A stretch of 64,000 bases of DNA from Anodontia alba (Eukaryota; Mollusca; Bivalvia; Lucinida; Lucinidae), in contig OZ024836.1 of NCBI GenBank assembly GCA_964016985.1, forward strand, positions 37,690,152 through 37,754,151, written 5' to 3'. Shown one piece after another: positions 34,221-45,100 of the stretch. The notes below the pieces were generated by a model, which did no database searches, was not told the DNA's origin, and saw only the letters and a list, made by a program, of their open reading frames with translations. Each line of letters opens with the position of its first letter. Position 1 is the stretch's first letter. Made by a program: the position numbers and the translations under genes.

Positions 34221-35415
34221 ATTTTCAGGAAATTTAAATATCTTATCCTTAGTGGAGTATCCTTTCCTTGATTTAGAGACAGGACTCGCTATGACTTTCT
34301 CATTCAACCCATATGCAGTCTTCATTTGCAACGGCTTTTCTATTGCATTATTGGAACAAGGTGACTGTTTCTACCTTTTTGAGTCACATGCTAGAGCTTC
34401 AGATGGAATGCCAAATGTTAATGGCAAAAACATTTTGTTAAAGAAAACAAATATAACTGGCATTTTCCTTACATTTGCGTAGATTGTTTAGTTTTGATAA
34501 TTCCTTTACTACAACAGCGGTGAGTCAGTTTGATTTGCATTCGCTCTGTATATCTCATGTTTTCAGGGAGACCATAAAATGATACCAATGAGCTGGGTTT
34601 CAAATTTGTGACATAACTACCTATCCTCCTTTACAAGAATGTATTTCATTTGAGTTGTGTCCATCACAGCCTTATGCTTCCTCCCAGCTTGCTGACAGCT
34701 TAAATGAACACGGTTCCGCATTACTTGATTCACCCCTTATATGTGAAGAATTGCAAACCTCCCTGAATAAGAAACTTAAATTAAGTGACACATCAAAAGA
34801 TGGTTTGAGCAGTAAGAAATTTAAAAACAAAGAAAGTGCTATAGTCACACAGTTTCACAAGTTGGTGTCTTGTGGTCCCCAGTACATATGTACAAGTTGT
34901 TGTCAAACATTTTTCAGACATTCTGATGTTAAATTTGATATTCAGGGTCTAAAGCCCGAGATGAAAAGACTCTGTACATTAGGACATAAAAGTGTGGAGG
35001 ATAAGGAATGGATCTGTCAACAATGTGCTAATAGTTTGAAGAAAAATAACTTGAACAAATATTTTCCTTTTTGTCAAGCCCGCTTGCGCTGAGCAAGACA
35101 TAGTCACCATAGCTGCATTTAAGTGTATATTAGTGAGTCCATCCGTATTTGTCCGTCCTAGCTAGAAATTTTGCATGCAGAATCATCTTTCAGTGTAGTT
35201 TGAAATTTCTCCAAGACTTGGCCTTGAGGTCAGATTTGTCAAGAACATGCACTTACCAGCAGAATTTAAGAGTTTTTAAAGAAAGTCTTCTATTCAGGAA
35301 GTGCAATGCCCAGATGCTTGATATATTCCATAGAGCTCCATCTTATCGTATAGTATTGGTAGCATTGGAATGTCGTCTATCTTCTTTGCATGTATTGTGT
35401 AAAATTGCATAGAAG
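33846..35415 (+). pseudogene. Decayed Helitron-type protein: cysteine-peptidase-like and Cys-rich regions
   Basis: Three frames together resemble proteins carried by animal Helitron/PIF1-type elements. Frame 1 (33948-34118) has GSIHQRDGIF..RGRQC, which looks like the nucleophile region of an OTU/C76-like cysteine peptidase. After a frameshift near 34085-34118, the next frame (to 34482) has EYPFLDLE, AVFICNGFSIALL and FESHARASDGMP, with the His of the S-H-A-R motif as likely second catalytic residue. A 31-bp poly-A run at 34189-34219 interrupts it. A third frame (about 34655-35092) carries VTQFHKLVSCGPQYICTSC and EWICQQC, a Cys-pair region that precedes the helicase in such proteins. No Rep or helicase motif remains. 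The family assignment comes from remembered motif patterns. Confidence 0.55.
34189..34219. repeat. Poly-A run inside the peptidase-like frame
   Basis: Thirty-one A residues translate to about ten Lys between two conserved parts of the domain, so the run is probably an expanded A-tract in already dead sequence. Confidence 0.85.
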
Positions 35416-35759
35416 ATACACAGCACTCCATTAGTACTTTACAAGCTAGCAGACTCTTAGGACTATCAGTCCTTTGATTTTCATTATAATGCCAGATTTT
35501 GACTGACAAATATTGTATCATTTAACTGAAAGATAATATACAACAAACTTACTGCAAGAATTGCTAAAAGTGAAGATGCTAATCATACTGAAAGGAGAAG
35601 TCTGGTCTGGTTCTACACTTTTTCCTAAGACAAATCTTTAGTAATATTTGGGGTAATTATGTCAGTGAAGACTCTTTATTGTGAACTTCAGGCAACTAGA
35701 TACAACTATTAGATTTTCCAACATTTTTACAAGGGAGTCAACTTTAGTGACTTCCTGTT

Positions 35760-36155
35760 CACTTTTCTGTACTGAAAAGGGGTCTGCACTACAAGGCAAG
35801 AATTTACTTGCAAAAAGGGTTTACGGTTAATGTCCTAAAATTTTGAACACTTCATTCCATAATTTTTTGGCTTATGCATTTGTCTCTTATGCTTAGTGGA
35901 ATAGCAAACAGTGAAGATCCTGATCAGACTGCTCCTTCAGGAGTCTGATCTGGGTCTGCACTGTTTTCATATGGCATTTTGTCAGAAACTTTGTGTTTGA
36001 AATTTTAGGGCATTTACCGTACTGTACAAGGCAAGAATTTGCTCTCAAAGAGAGCAAATTCTTTTCTATTAGAATAGACTCCTTTTCAGAAGGGGGCAAA
36101 ATCAATATTGACAGAGTTGCCTCCCCTGAAAGTGTATCAATTCCCCTTAATTAGT
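35760..36155. mobile_element. Foldback MITE containing a TACGGTAAATGCCC MITE
   Basis: The outer copy of CTGAAAAGGGGTCT..GCAAGAATTT resumes after 36021 and ends TGAAAGTGTATCAATTCCCCTTAA. The inner element 35822-36021 has ends TACGGTTAATGTCCTAAAAT and its partner ATTTTAGGGCATTTACCGTA, with an H2 core (GCAAACAGTGAAGATCC...GGGTCTGCACTG). Confidence 0.7.
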
Positions 36156-36304
36156 GGGCCTTGAAAGGAAGACTTATATAGCTGCGCTGAAATAAATGTG
36201 TTTTCAGATGCTGTAATCTGATGGAAGGATTTTTAATCACATCTTAATTAAAACGACTCAAGGCAGCAGAAAGAAATGCATCCTCTTATTAAATTGGATG
36301 TCTC

Positions 36305-36505
36305 TACAGTAACTGTCCTAAAAATTTAAAACACCAGTCTTTTTGAGATAATGGCATATGAAAACAGTGCAGACCCTGATCAGACTGTTCCTGAAGGAAA
36401 GTCTGATCAGGATCTTCACTATTTGCTATACCACAAAATATTGTGTGAGGCAAACACATAAAAAAAAAAACAACTCACAAAATTTAGGCTAAATAGGTGT
36501 CGGTG
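36305..36505. mobile_element. Diverged TACGGTAAATGCCC-type MITE with H2 core
   Basis: AACTGTCCTAAAAATTTAAA at the left and AAAATTTAGGCTAAATAG at the right surround an H2 palindrome (CAGTGCAGACCCTGATCAG and complement). Confidence 0.6.
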
Positions 36506-36655
36506 TTTAAGAGTGTATTTTATATTTTCTGGTCCTTTGTGATCATTGAGCCCTTTCCTGCAGCTTTAAAAATTTATGAAGGTCACTGATGAGACCTTAT
36601 TGGCCAAAACTAGCTAGTCTGGCACAGAAAACTTATCACTTCCGTATTTTCAGTA

Positions 36656-37000
36656 CCGTATTCGACCTAATTACCCCACTGTGCCCTTAGCTTTTTCAAA
36701 GTTATTGGGAAAAAAGACGTGTAGTGAAATATACCTAATAAAGGTACATGTTGAAGAAAGATCAGCAGAGAACTGCTTATTTAATGATGCTTATGCGATA
36801 TGCTTTTGATTTTCGTTATAAAATCATGTTGTGGGTACTCATTTGAATTGCCACGACAAGTCGAGGCAATTCAAATGAGTACCCACAACATATGATTTTA
36901 TAAAGAAGTGGTTAAAAGTAGACGGGCTGTCATCTAAAGTCTCGGAAATTGCTTGACTGTGCGCGTATAGGAGTATGTGCAGTTATTAGGTCGAATACGG
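36656..37000. mobile_element. CCGTATTCGACC-type MITE with H1 core, copy 2
   Basis: TA flanks both ends. The ends CCGTATTCGACCTAATTACC and TTATTAGGTCGAATACGG pair, and the H1 centre carries TCATTTGAATTGCC. Confidence 0.88.
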
Positions 37001-37265
37001 TATGTTGTATGAGTGTGTTCATTGTTCTCAAGGGTTATTCCTTTTAGAATCTATATATAGATTTTAGGACATTTACTGTACTTTCTTCTCTTGGCATTTC
37101 TCAAGATTTATTGTCTATATTGAGCTTATCATTGTGCATATCTTTGCTTGCCAGTTTCGTTGCTGTAGGAAGGATAATCCTGTTTCCTAAGACTGCCATT
37201 TTCTCCTAAGTTTCCCTCATGAAAGTTTGTTTATCTGTTCATTGTAAAACTCAAAATTACCACCC

Positions 37266-37527
37266 CATCACAAAAACACGTACATATAATCTTGACCCCC
37301 TTAAGCCCCACTTTTATATAGTAAAACTGGAGTTTACAGGGGTACATATTATTTTTCTTATTTGCTAAAAAACGTAGATTGTGGGTACTCGCTAGAACTG
37401 CCTCGCTGAGTACCCACAATCTATGTTTCGAGCAGAAATATGAAAAATATCAGAATTTTGTATCTGAAAATTTTCCTTTTTTGGTTGTAAAATTTTCAAT
37501 ATATTTGAATAGAATGTTTTCTTAATG
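37266..37527. mobile_element. CATCACAAAAACA MITE with H1 core
   Basis: The left end is CATCACAAAAACACGTACAT; the right end has ATTTGAATAGAATGTTTTCT. The core palindrome ATAGATTGTGGGTACTC lacks part of its right arm. Other copies are at 11196, 12483, 39718, 43811 and 49130. Confidence 0.75.
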
Positions 37528-37557
37528 ACATAATGAGTGCTGTTCACCTAAAGAGGA

Positions 37558-37895
37558 CCGGCATAGTGGCTCAATTGGTAGAGCGTCTGCTTTGTGACTG
37601 GGAGGTTGTGGATTTGATCCCCAGCTGAGTCATACCAAGGACTTTAAAAATGGTACTACCTGCTCTTTTGTTTGATGCCTAGAATTAAGAAAGTAGAGCT
37701 AGTTATCAGTCTCTTATTGTTATAATGTGACTGGGTGAAAAATCGTGGAATATCGTGTCTTGGGCATGATATTTCAGTGAGGAAGCACTCTAAAAGTAAG
37801 CATAATAGTGCTCCCTGCCACATCCAGACAGTGTCATAATATGACTGAAAGATTGTTGAAAGTGACATAAAACCCTAATAAAACAAACAAACAAA
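37558..37895 (+). mobile_element. SINE-D, tRNA-derived, with 14-bp target duplication
   Basis: The head has TAGTGGCTCAATTGGTAGAG (box A) and GGATTTGATCCCC (box-B region). The tail is (AAAC)n after GTGACATAAAACCCTAAT. TCACCTAAAGAGGA at 37544-37557 is repeated as TCACCTAAGGAGGA at 37896-37909. Confidence 0.88.
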
Positions 37896-37934
37896 TCACC
37901 TAAGGAGGAGTGTTTTAGTTATATTATGACATAT

Positions 37935-39560
37935 CTTAAGCTATTTTTGGATGTGTTTTTCAAAAAATCCATCCTTTAAAATAGCGATGTCTGGATAGGC
38001 GGGCGTCGGGCCGGCAGGCAGGCGTCGGGCGTGGTCCCAGGTTAACCTTTTGGTTAACCTTTTCTTCAAAGTTATATGTTACCTTTATTCTTCAGTGGAT
38101 CGCTTTCGTAGGGATGAATAGGAGGACCAGTAGGCATGTCACATGCAAGAGAGACAACTCTCTCTTTCTTCATTATGTACTTATCTCCCCTGGCGTCAAA
38201 GGTTTACCTTTTGGTTAACCTTTTTTCAAAGTTATATATTACCTTTATTCTTCAGTGGATTGCTTTCATGTTTGACAGGGATGAAAAGGAGGACTAGTAG
38301 GCATGTGGCATGCAGAAGAGACAACTCTCTCTTTCTTCATTATGTACTTATCTCCCTTGGCGTCTGAGGTATACCTTTTGGTTAACCTTTTTTCAAAGTT
38401 ATATGTTACCATTATTCTTCAGTGGATTACTTTCATGTTTGGTAGGGATAAAGAGTAGGACTAGTAAGTATGTGGCATGCAATAAAGACACTCTCACTTT
38501 CTCCATTATGTACTTATCTCCCTTGATGTCCAAGGTTTACCTTTTGGTCAACCTTTTTTCAAAGTTATAATTTGCCATTATTCTCCTGTGGATTGCTTTC
38601 ATATTTGTTAGGAATAAAAGAAGAGGACCAGTAGGTGTGTCATGTGCAAGAGAGACAACTCTCACTTTCTTTGTTAGACACTTATCTCCCCTGAAGCCAA
38701 AATCTTGTGCAGGCCATAACTCCCATACTGTTTGAGATAATTTGATAATATTTGGTTGGAACATATATCAGGTCAAGTAGAAGTGATTTTTGCAAGAAAG
38801 AAACTCTTGCTTTGTTATTTTTTCTAGTTATCTTCCCTGAACAAATTTCTAAACCAAATTCTTATGCACTCCTTATATTCTTAATAGTTTGAAATGTTTT
38901 GATAATATTGGGTACAGACATAGAAAAGGACCAGAAGAGGCGCCATGTACAAGAGAGACAATTTTCACTTTCTTCGTTATCTACTTATCTCATTTTTCTG
39001 GCGAAAGAATGTGCCCAATACTGGTTAACCACTTAGAGGACTATACCTGCCTAGTAAATGTGTGGTTAGGTATCGTGCTCGACATGACCCCATTGGGTTG
39101 ACTGGGCCGTAAAACCTCAACACAACCAAACAAACTTATCTCATCTGAAACTGAAATCTTGTGCAGGCCATAAATGTTTGAAATAATTTGATACTATTTG
39201 GTAGGGCTATACATCAGGTCAAGTAAGAGTGTCACAATCAAGAAGGACAATTCCTTTGTTCTTTTTTTTCAAGTTATCTCCCCTGAACAAATTTCTGAGC
39301 CTAATTCTTGTGCACTTCATAACTTCTGAATGGTTTGAAATATTTTAATAATATTTGGTAGAGACATAGATAAGGACCAGTAGGCATGTAACATGCAAGA
39401 GAGACAACTCTGACTTCCTTCTTTACTTACTTATCTCCCTTGAAGCCGAAAGCTTGTGCAGCAAAAATTGATTTTTTTGGACGGGTTTTACAAAAATCCA
39501 TCCTTTAAAATAGTGATGACAAGGCTGGCATCATGTGTTGGGTGTCATCCGAGGTTTATC
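37935..39560. repeat. Array of about 165-bp units bounded by direct repeats
   Basis: CCTTTTGGTTAACC recurs near 38046, 38207, 38374 and 38540; shared blocks include AAGAGACAACTCTCTCTTTC and TACTTATCTCCC. Both edges carry AAAATCCATCCTTTAAAATA (about 37960 and 39490). A SINE-A fragment is inserted at 38995-39140. Confidence 0.85.
38995..39140 (+). mobile_element. SINE-A 3' fragment inside the array
   Basis: It runs from TCTGGCGAAAGAATGTGCCC to GGGCCGTAAAACCTCAACAC with an AAAC tail, after which array sequence (ACTTATCTCATCTGAA) resumes. Confidence 0.85.
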
Positions 39561-39717
39561 TTTAGGTTGCCCCTTTGGAAAAACCAGTCCATAATGCCGT
39601 TAGGCATTTTTCTTGTTTGTAATTTCTGCTAGAAATAGAACTCAAAATTCCTTGGAAATATTTCCATTCAGAAGCTATCATGCAGTTTGAAGAGTGAAGA
39701 TGACATAGCATCACAGA

Positions 39718-39983
39718 CATTATGAAAACACACCTATTAAAATATATTGAAAATTTCACCACCAAAGAATGAAAATTTTCGGATAAAAAATTATGATACT
39801 GCTCAAAACAGTGATTGTGGGTATTTGTCAGAACTGCCTCACTGAGGCAGTTCTAAAGAGTACCCACAATCTATGTTTTTGAGCAGAAATAAGAAAAATA
39901 ATGTATACCCCTGTAAACCTCAGTTTTATTTATAAAAGTGGGGTTTAAGGCAGTCAACATTATATAGGTATGTTTTCGTGATG
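39718..39983. mobile_element. CATCACAAAAACA-type MITE with H1 core
   Basis: The left end is CATTATGAAAACACACCTAT and the right end ATAGGTATGTTTTCGTGATG. The H1 stem is nearly complete, with AGAACTGCCTCACTGAGGCA at the tip. Confidence 0.82.
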
Positions 39984-39989
39984 AATATT

Positions 39990-40170
39990 GAGGTCATTTG
40001 GGCAATGCCAGGTGAAAACATGTCTTCAGGTATATGTGGACAGCTAAGGCTTAGATCAGCCTGCTCATCTAGGCACATGTAGTCTGATCAGGGCCTTCAC
40101 TGACCGCTAAAAGAATCATTGGATACTGCAGAATGTATGACTGGAGAGCAAGGGCCCGGATGATATGTGC
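39990..40170. repeat. Decayed MITE related to 5870-6060
   Basis: GATCAGCCTGCTCATC and TAGTCTGATCAGGGCC are partly inverted, followed by AGAATCATTGGATACTGCAG. Confidence 0.5.
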
Positions 40171-40269
40171 ATGTGCAGGATGATCTGTATCTGTGCATTT
40201 CACACATCCTTTGAAGGCCCTTTTTTGTTTGAAGAAACAAAAATGTTTTAATTCATGATGGGGGTGGTT

Positions 40270-40555
40270 GGGTCCATTTTGAGGCAAAGCTGTCATGTAT
40301 CTTACATCACCGGGGTGCCCAACTGATATTGGCTTACAGTTGGGCAAGGCCTGCTATCCTTGTAGCAGGTAAGGGAAGAGGGGGAAGGTTTTTATTTCTT
40401 CTGTTTCCTCACTTTCATTCATTTTCCTTTCTCCCATGTCCTTCTCTTTCATTTCCTCTACTATCTCTTATATCTGTCTTCTCCCTTTCTCTGGGAGATG
40501 ACATAAAATGACCCACAAGGGTTGACATGTGGTTAAACCCCAATTCAATCCATTT
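40270..40555 (+). repeat. Repeat R, single arm
   Basis: It matches one arm of the 7797-8375 inverted duplication, from CACCGGGGTGCCCAACTGAT to GACCCACAAGGGTTGACATG and GTTAAACCCCAA. A similar unit is at 44745. Confidence 0.8.
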
Positions 40556-40574
40556 AATTCATGATAGGATATAT

Positions 40575-40784
40575 ATAACCCTTGTCATGCTGAATAAATT
40601 TAGATGCTGTGCCCATTTCTGATTGTCAGCCAATCAGATTATTTGAGTCACATTGAGACAAATTCACATACTTGATTATAAACAGTGCAGATCCAGACCA
40701 ATTGGCTTAGAACTGCAGAAGCCAACTGATCTGGCTCTGCACTGATTGCAAAGGCAGGACATATCCAGGTTCAGCAGGACCAGG
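40575..40784. mobile_element. pB MITE, copy 6
   Basis: TATAACCCTTGTCATGCTGAA and GGTTCAGCAGGACCAGG are its ends. Both TTAA sites have decayed. Confidence 0.75.
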
Positions 40785-41460
40785 CATTTGCAAGAAATTT
40801 GCAAACTCATGCACATCTTTCCAAATTAGGTCCTGATTCTTAAGCCCAAGGTGCATTACAGTTAACCCTTGTCATGCTGAATAAATTAAGATACCACGCC
40901 CACTTCTAATTTCCAGCCAATCAGATTACTTGATCTGGGTTTTTGATAGAAATTCACATATTTAATGACAAACAGTGCAGATCCAGATCAGTTGGCTTTG
41001 TGACAATTTCAAAATTTGATTGTCAGTTCTGCCTCTGACGACAAGAACTTAAAAAAAAAAAAAAAAGTATAAGAAACAGTACATCCTCTCTACATATAAA
41101 AATTGCCATGCCCTGCAGTTGCAGATATATCGTGTTGCTAGAGTTACTCCGTCTGCTGCCTCTAAGCTCAAATATCAGTGAAACGGATACCAGGGCGTCA
41201 TTTGGCATACACATCATCAAAACCCGTAATAATTATCAATTTGATCATGTAGATCATGTAAATACTTGATTTCAATCTAATTACGAATAATTATTAAGTA
41301 TTAACCTACTAGAATAGCTAAAACATATGTTGCATGTAATTGCAAGCTCAAATGCAACCTGACTTACCCATTTTTCGATCAGAATGCAAAGAAATATAAC
41401 ACAATAAACTCGCCCAATCGAAATGGTAAATGCTCAAATATGATTGGTTAGTGGGATTGC

Positions 41461-41483
41461 TGACGTCAGCAGTAGTATATAAG
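41461..41483 (+). promoter_or_regulatory. CRE (TGACGTCA) and TATA box of the LTR
   Basis: A perfect TGACGTCA lies at 41461-41468 and TATATAAG at 41476-41483. Transcription from the LTR would start roughly 25-30 bp downstream, near the start of the duplicated segment. Confidence 0.65.
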
Positions 41484-41506
41484 CATTCGCTTAACGCTGA
41501 AGCATT

Positions 41507-41985
41507 AGTCAGTGTCTTGCCGTCAGAGAGACAACATCATAGCTACTGTACCATGCCCTGTTGGGATCGGAAGGTAGCTACTTGACTGCATAAGCGCTGA
41601 ACAGTTGACTTAGACTGCTGGGAAATAAGGTGATCTCTCCATGCTCGCAAGAGATCGGAAAGTGCCGTGCTTCCCGAGTCCTAGTCACTGTAGCTTGCCA
41701 AGAGAAACATGTAAGAGGTTGATTGCAGTATTGAGTTAAAGAGGGAGTCAGTGTCTTGCCGTCAGAGAGACAACATCGTAGCTTCTGTACCATGCCCTGT
41801 TGGGATCGGAAGGTAGCTACTTGACTGCATAAGCGCTGAACACTTGACTTAGACTGCTCGGAAAAAGGTGATCTCTCCATGCTCGCAAGGGATCGGAGAG
41901 TGCCGTGCTTCCCGAGTCCTAGTCACTGTAGCTTGCCAAGAGAAACGTATGAGGTAGTTTGCAGTATTGAGTTGAAGATATACTT
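41507..41985. repeat. 239-bp tandem duplication inside the LTR
   Basis: AGTCAGTGTCTTGCCGTCAG begins at 41507 and again at 41746. The two units share almost all bases, including GATCGGAAGGTAGCTACTTG, with small indels. Confidence 0.9.
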
Positions 41986-42717
41986 CATAAGGAGTTTTAT
42001 AATAGCTAGTGGTCTGAGAGACGTACGGAGTCTAAGTAGGGAGTTATAGGTATATTACCTAAAGAGTTCTATAATTGCTAGTAGTGTAGGCGAGGTACTG
42101 AGTCTCAGAGGTACTTAGTAGAAGTGAAGGAAGATTAATTCTAGCTGGGTTAGATTAGATTCAATATAGAGCTGACTAAGAGAGACTGACTCATCTGTAT
42201 GTTTAGTGTGTTATAATTTTCTTCGAGCTAAGTAAGCTATTGTACTTGATTTCAATAATTCCAGTTTGATCATTTTAACTAAATCATTTAGAAATCATAT
42301 TATTATTTCAAATTTATAATTATTGCTTGTTGGACGTATACTAATACAAATCATTGGCTGCAAAGCCCTGCGAAAAATTCATATATATATTACTGTGTCC
42401 AGGAGACACCACTATTAAGAAGCTAAGCTTCCAACCGCTCGGAAAAGTTCGTTACAGCTTCTTCAGAAGCCAACTGATCTGGATCTACATTGTTTGCTAA
42501 GACAGGGCATGTCATGCTCAGCAAGAAAAGGGTTAACCTCTGTTTATTGTCTGTTCTTGAAAATTTGCATTGTGTTACTGGCATTAGAACTGCCACACTG
42601 CTTGCAAGACAATTCTGATATTTACCGCAGCATCAGAAAAATAAGACAAATATCATCAGTTTATCGTCAGCTGAATTTGCCAATAGCATGGAAAGTGTTA
42701 ATCAATAACATTGATAT

Positions 42718-42832
42718 TTTTTTTATTTTTACACAAAAATCATAAGTTGTAGGTACTCATTAGAACTACTTGAACAAGGTGCTTCAAATGAGTAACCAGA
42801 ACTCATGTTTTGTGGAGAAATAAGAAAAAAAA
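42718..42832. repeat. H1 hairpin, diverged
   Basis: The arms are TAAGTTGTAGGTACTCATTA and AAATGAGTAACCAGAACTCA, with outer TTATTTTTACACAAAAATC and GTGGAGAAATAAGAAAAA. Confidence 0.7.
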
Positions 42833-42935
42833 AAAACATTTATTTTGATACACCTAATATCAAGAGCTATATGCAGGCCATTGCATTTTCACCATATAAT
42901 ATGGGAAATAAAGAAGATTTGAATTATTAAGCATG

Positions 42936-43131
42936 TTAACCTTTGCCATGCTGAATAAATTAAGATGCCATGCCCACTTTTAATTTTCAGCCAATCAGAT
43001 TACCTCATTTAGATTGTTGATACAAATTCACATACTTAAAGGCAAACAGTATAGATCCAGATCAGTTGGCTTCTTCATCTACTCTGTTTGGCAAGGCATG
43101 GTATATCTGGGTTCAGCAGGACCAGGGTTAA
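42936..43131. mobile_element. pB MITE, copy 8, stem shortened
   Basis: TTAACCTTTGCCATGCTGAA and GTTCAGCAGGACCAGGGTTAA are the ends. The right stem arm is deleted between GGCTTCTTC and ATCTACTCTG. Confidence 0.82.
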
Positions 43132-43293
43132 GACAGATATTAGATAAAAAAAGGTTGCTTGAACTAACAAACAAATTGGAAAGCTGATTTCAAGACTGCA
43201 AACCTATGAAAATCCACCTAAAAATTCAAATTCCCATTTTCTCTCTATACATCAATTACAGGGGAACATAGGAATATATCACATAGACTTTTA

Positions 43294-43491
43294 TTAACCC
43301 TTGCCATGCTGAATAGATTAAAATGCCACGCCCACTTCTAATTTTCATCCAATCAGATTATTTGACCCTGATTGTTCATATATAAATTCACATACCTAAT
43401 GGTAAACAGTACAGATCCAGATGCCAACTGATCTGAATCTACACTGTTTGCAAAGGCAGGACATATCCAGGTTCAGCAGGACTAGGGTTAA
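43294..43491. mobile_element. pB MITE, copy 9
   Basis: Both TTAA sites are intact. The H2 centre has lost its apex (GATCCAGATGCCAACTGATC). Confidence 0.82.
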
Positions 43492-43810
43492 TATTATGGG
43501 TGTTAGTGTATAAAAGGATGGTTTTCCAACCCTGATTCTCATTAGTATTCCAGAAATGTATCTCTGTGGAGCGATTATTGACAATTCAATTTAAAGGAAC
43601 TGCTGGTAATTGCGACATAGCTTTACATTTTATTGTCGGAATGGTTCATGGATTTATATTCATAGAGTTATTCAATGCTGAATATTCTCTATGGAAGAAT
43701 ATTTAGTATGTCTGCTAACATTATAAGTTCCAGATAAAATGTTGATTTCAACCAAAGTGTATTCATATGTTTCTTTTTCGATCTCCATGAAAATTTATGT
43801 TGTGGTAGTC

Positions 43811-44087
43811 CATTAAAAAAACATGCCTATTCAAATGTACTGAAAAATTTTATCACCAAAAAATGAAAATTTTCAGATAAAAAATTCTGATAATTTCACA
43901 TTTCTGCTCAAAACATAGATTGTTAATACTTGTTAGAACCACCTTGCCAGATCAGTTCTAACAAGTACCCAGAATCTATGCTTTTGAGCTGAAATATGAA
44001 AAATAATGTAACCCTGTAAACCCCAGTTTTACCATATAAAAATGGGGTTTGAGGGGGTCAAAGTTATATAGGTATGTTCTCTCGATG
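43811..44087. mobile_element. CATCACAAAAACA-type MITE with H1 core
   Basis: The left end is CATTAAAAAAACATGCCTAT and the right end is TATAGGTATGTTCTCTCGATG. The core contains TAGATTGTTAATACTTG and a shifted right arm. Confidence 0.75.
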
Positions 44088-44221
44088 ATAGAACTGTCCT
44101 TGCCAATTCCAGTGTCAATTCACAAAATATGTTTTGTGGAGATTAAATGAGACAAATATTATATGAATGCCCATCTTTTCTAGAACTGCACTGCTTGTTG
44201 TTGTGGGGTTGGGGGGGAGTT

Positions 44222-44440
44222 TACGGTAAATGCCCTAAAATTTTGAACACTTCATTCCAAAGTATTTTGGGCTAAATTATGTTTTATATGCATCTGTTTC
44301 TTAACATATTTTGTGGAATGGCAAACAGTCTAGACCCTGATCAGACTGCTCCTTCAGGAGCAGTCTGATCTGGGTCTTCACTGTTTGCATATGTCAATTT
44401 GTCAGTCACCTGGATGTGAAATTTTAGTGCATATACCATA
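44222..44440. mobile_element. TACGGTAAATGCCC MITE with H2 core
   Basis: The ends are TACGGTAAATGCCCTAAAAT and ATTTTAGTGCATATACCATA. The H2 stem is almost perfect around CTGCTCCTTCAGGAGCAG. Confidence 0.8.
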
Positions 44441-44744
44441 TTAATGACATTTTTCTGCAGCCATTTTTGGGTGGAAAATGGTCTTTTTACTGTTGAGCTG
44501 TTTTATATTAGAAATGATTTTAGAAAAAAAAAGTATTTTGCTTTTATTTTGTTTGTTAAAACAGTAAAAGAAATTAACTCATGCATGTGAGTTGTAAGTT
44601 GCCAGTCTTTAAGCTCCTGTGACCCACCATTGGATGCAGGAGAGAGTTGTGAGAACAGAAGGTGGATTGGGGATTAGAATTTTTCAAGTCCTCAGTTCAT
44701 TCAGCAAATAAGTTATCAAATAGAAATCTGCTGGTATATAGGAG

Positions 44745-45025
44745 TGGTCGGATGGTGCAAAGGTGTCATGTATCTTACGTCACCGGGGCGTCAAACTGAT
44801 ATTGGCTTACAGTTGGGCAAGGCCTGCTATCCTTGAAGCAGGTAAGGGCAGAGGGGGGATGTTTTTATTTCTTCTGTTTCTTCACTTTCATTCCTGTTCC
44901 TCTTTCTTCCTTGTCCCTCTCTTTTATCTCCTCTACTATCTCTTCTGTCTCTTTTCTCCCTTTCTGTGGGAGACGACACAAAATGAGCCACAAGGGTTGA
45001 TGTGTCGTTAAACCCAAACACAATC
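44745..45025 (+). repeat. Repeat R, single arm
   Basis: It begins near GGTCGGATGGTGCAAAGGTG and ends GTGTCGTTAAACCCAAACAC. The pyrimidine-rich middle (TTTCTTCACTTTCATTCC) is conserved with 8215-8290. Confidence 0.8.
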
Positions 45026-45100
45026 AATTAATCTGCTGGTATATATTGGCCATTTACACTCTTGCATAGTGTGGTCTTCATCAGACAATGAGAATTTAAT

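Larger units (their letters stand above)
40999..42456 (+). mobile_element. Solo LTR (1458 bp) with GCTT target duplication
   Basis: The ends are TGTGAC and GTTACA, the TG..CA form of LTRs, flanked by GCTT at 40995-40998 and 42457-42460. A CRE palindrome and a TATA box lie at 41461 and 41476, and a 239-bp segment is tandemly duplicated from 41507. No internal coding region is present, as expected after recombination between two LTRs. The superfamily (Gypsy or BEL type) cannot be fixed without the internal part. The orientation follows the TATA box. Confidence 0.8.
40862..42536. mobile_element. pB MITE, copy 7, split by a solo LTR
   Basis: The left half (40862-40998) ends GATCAGTTGGCTT. The right half resumes CTTCAGAAGCCAACTG at 42461 and ends with TTAA at 42533-42536. 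Joining the halves gives a standard copy. Confidence 0.92.
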
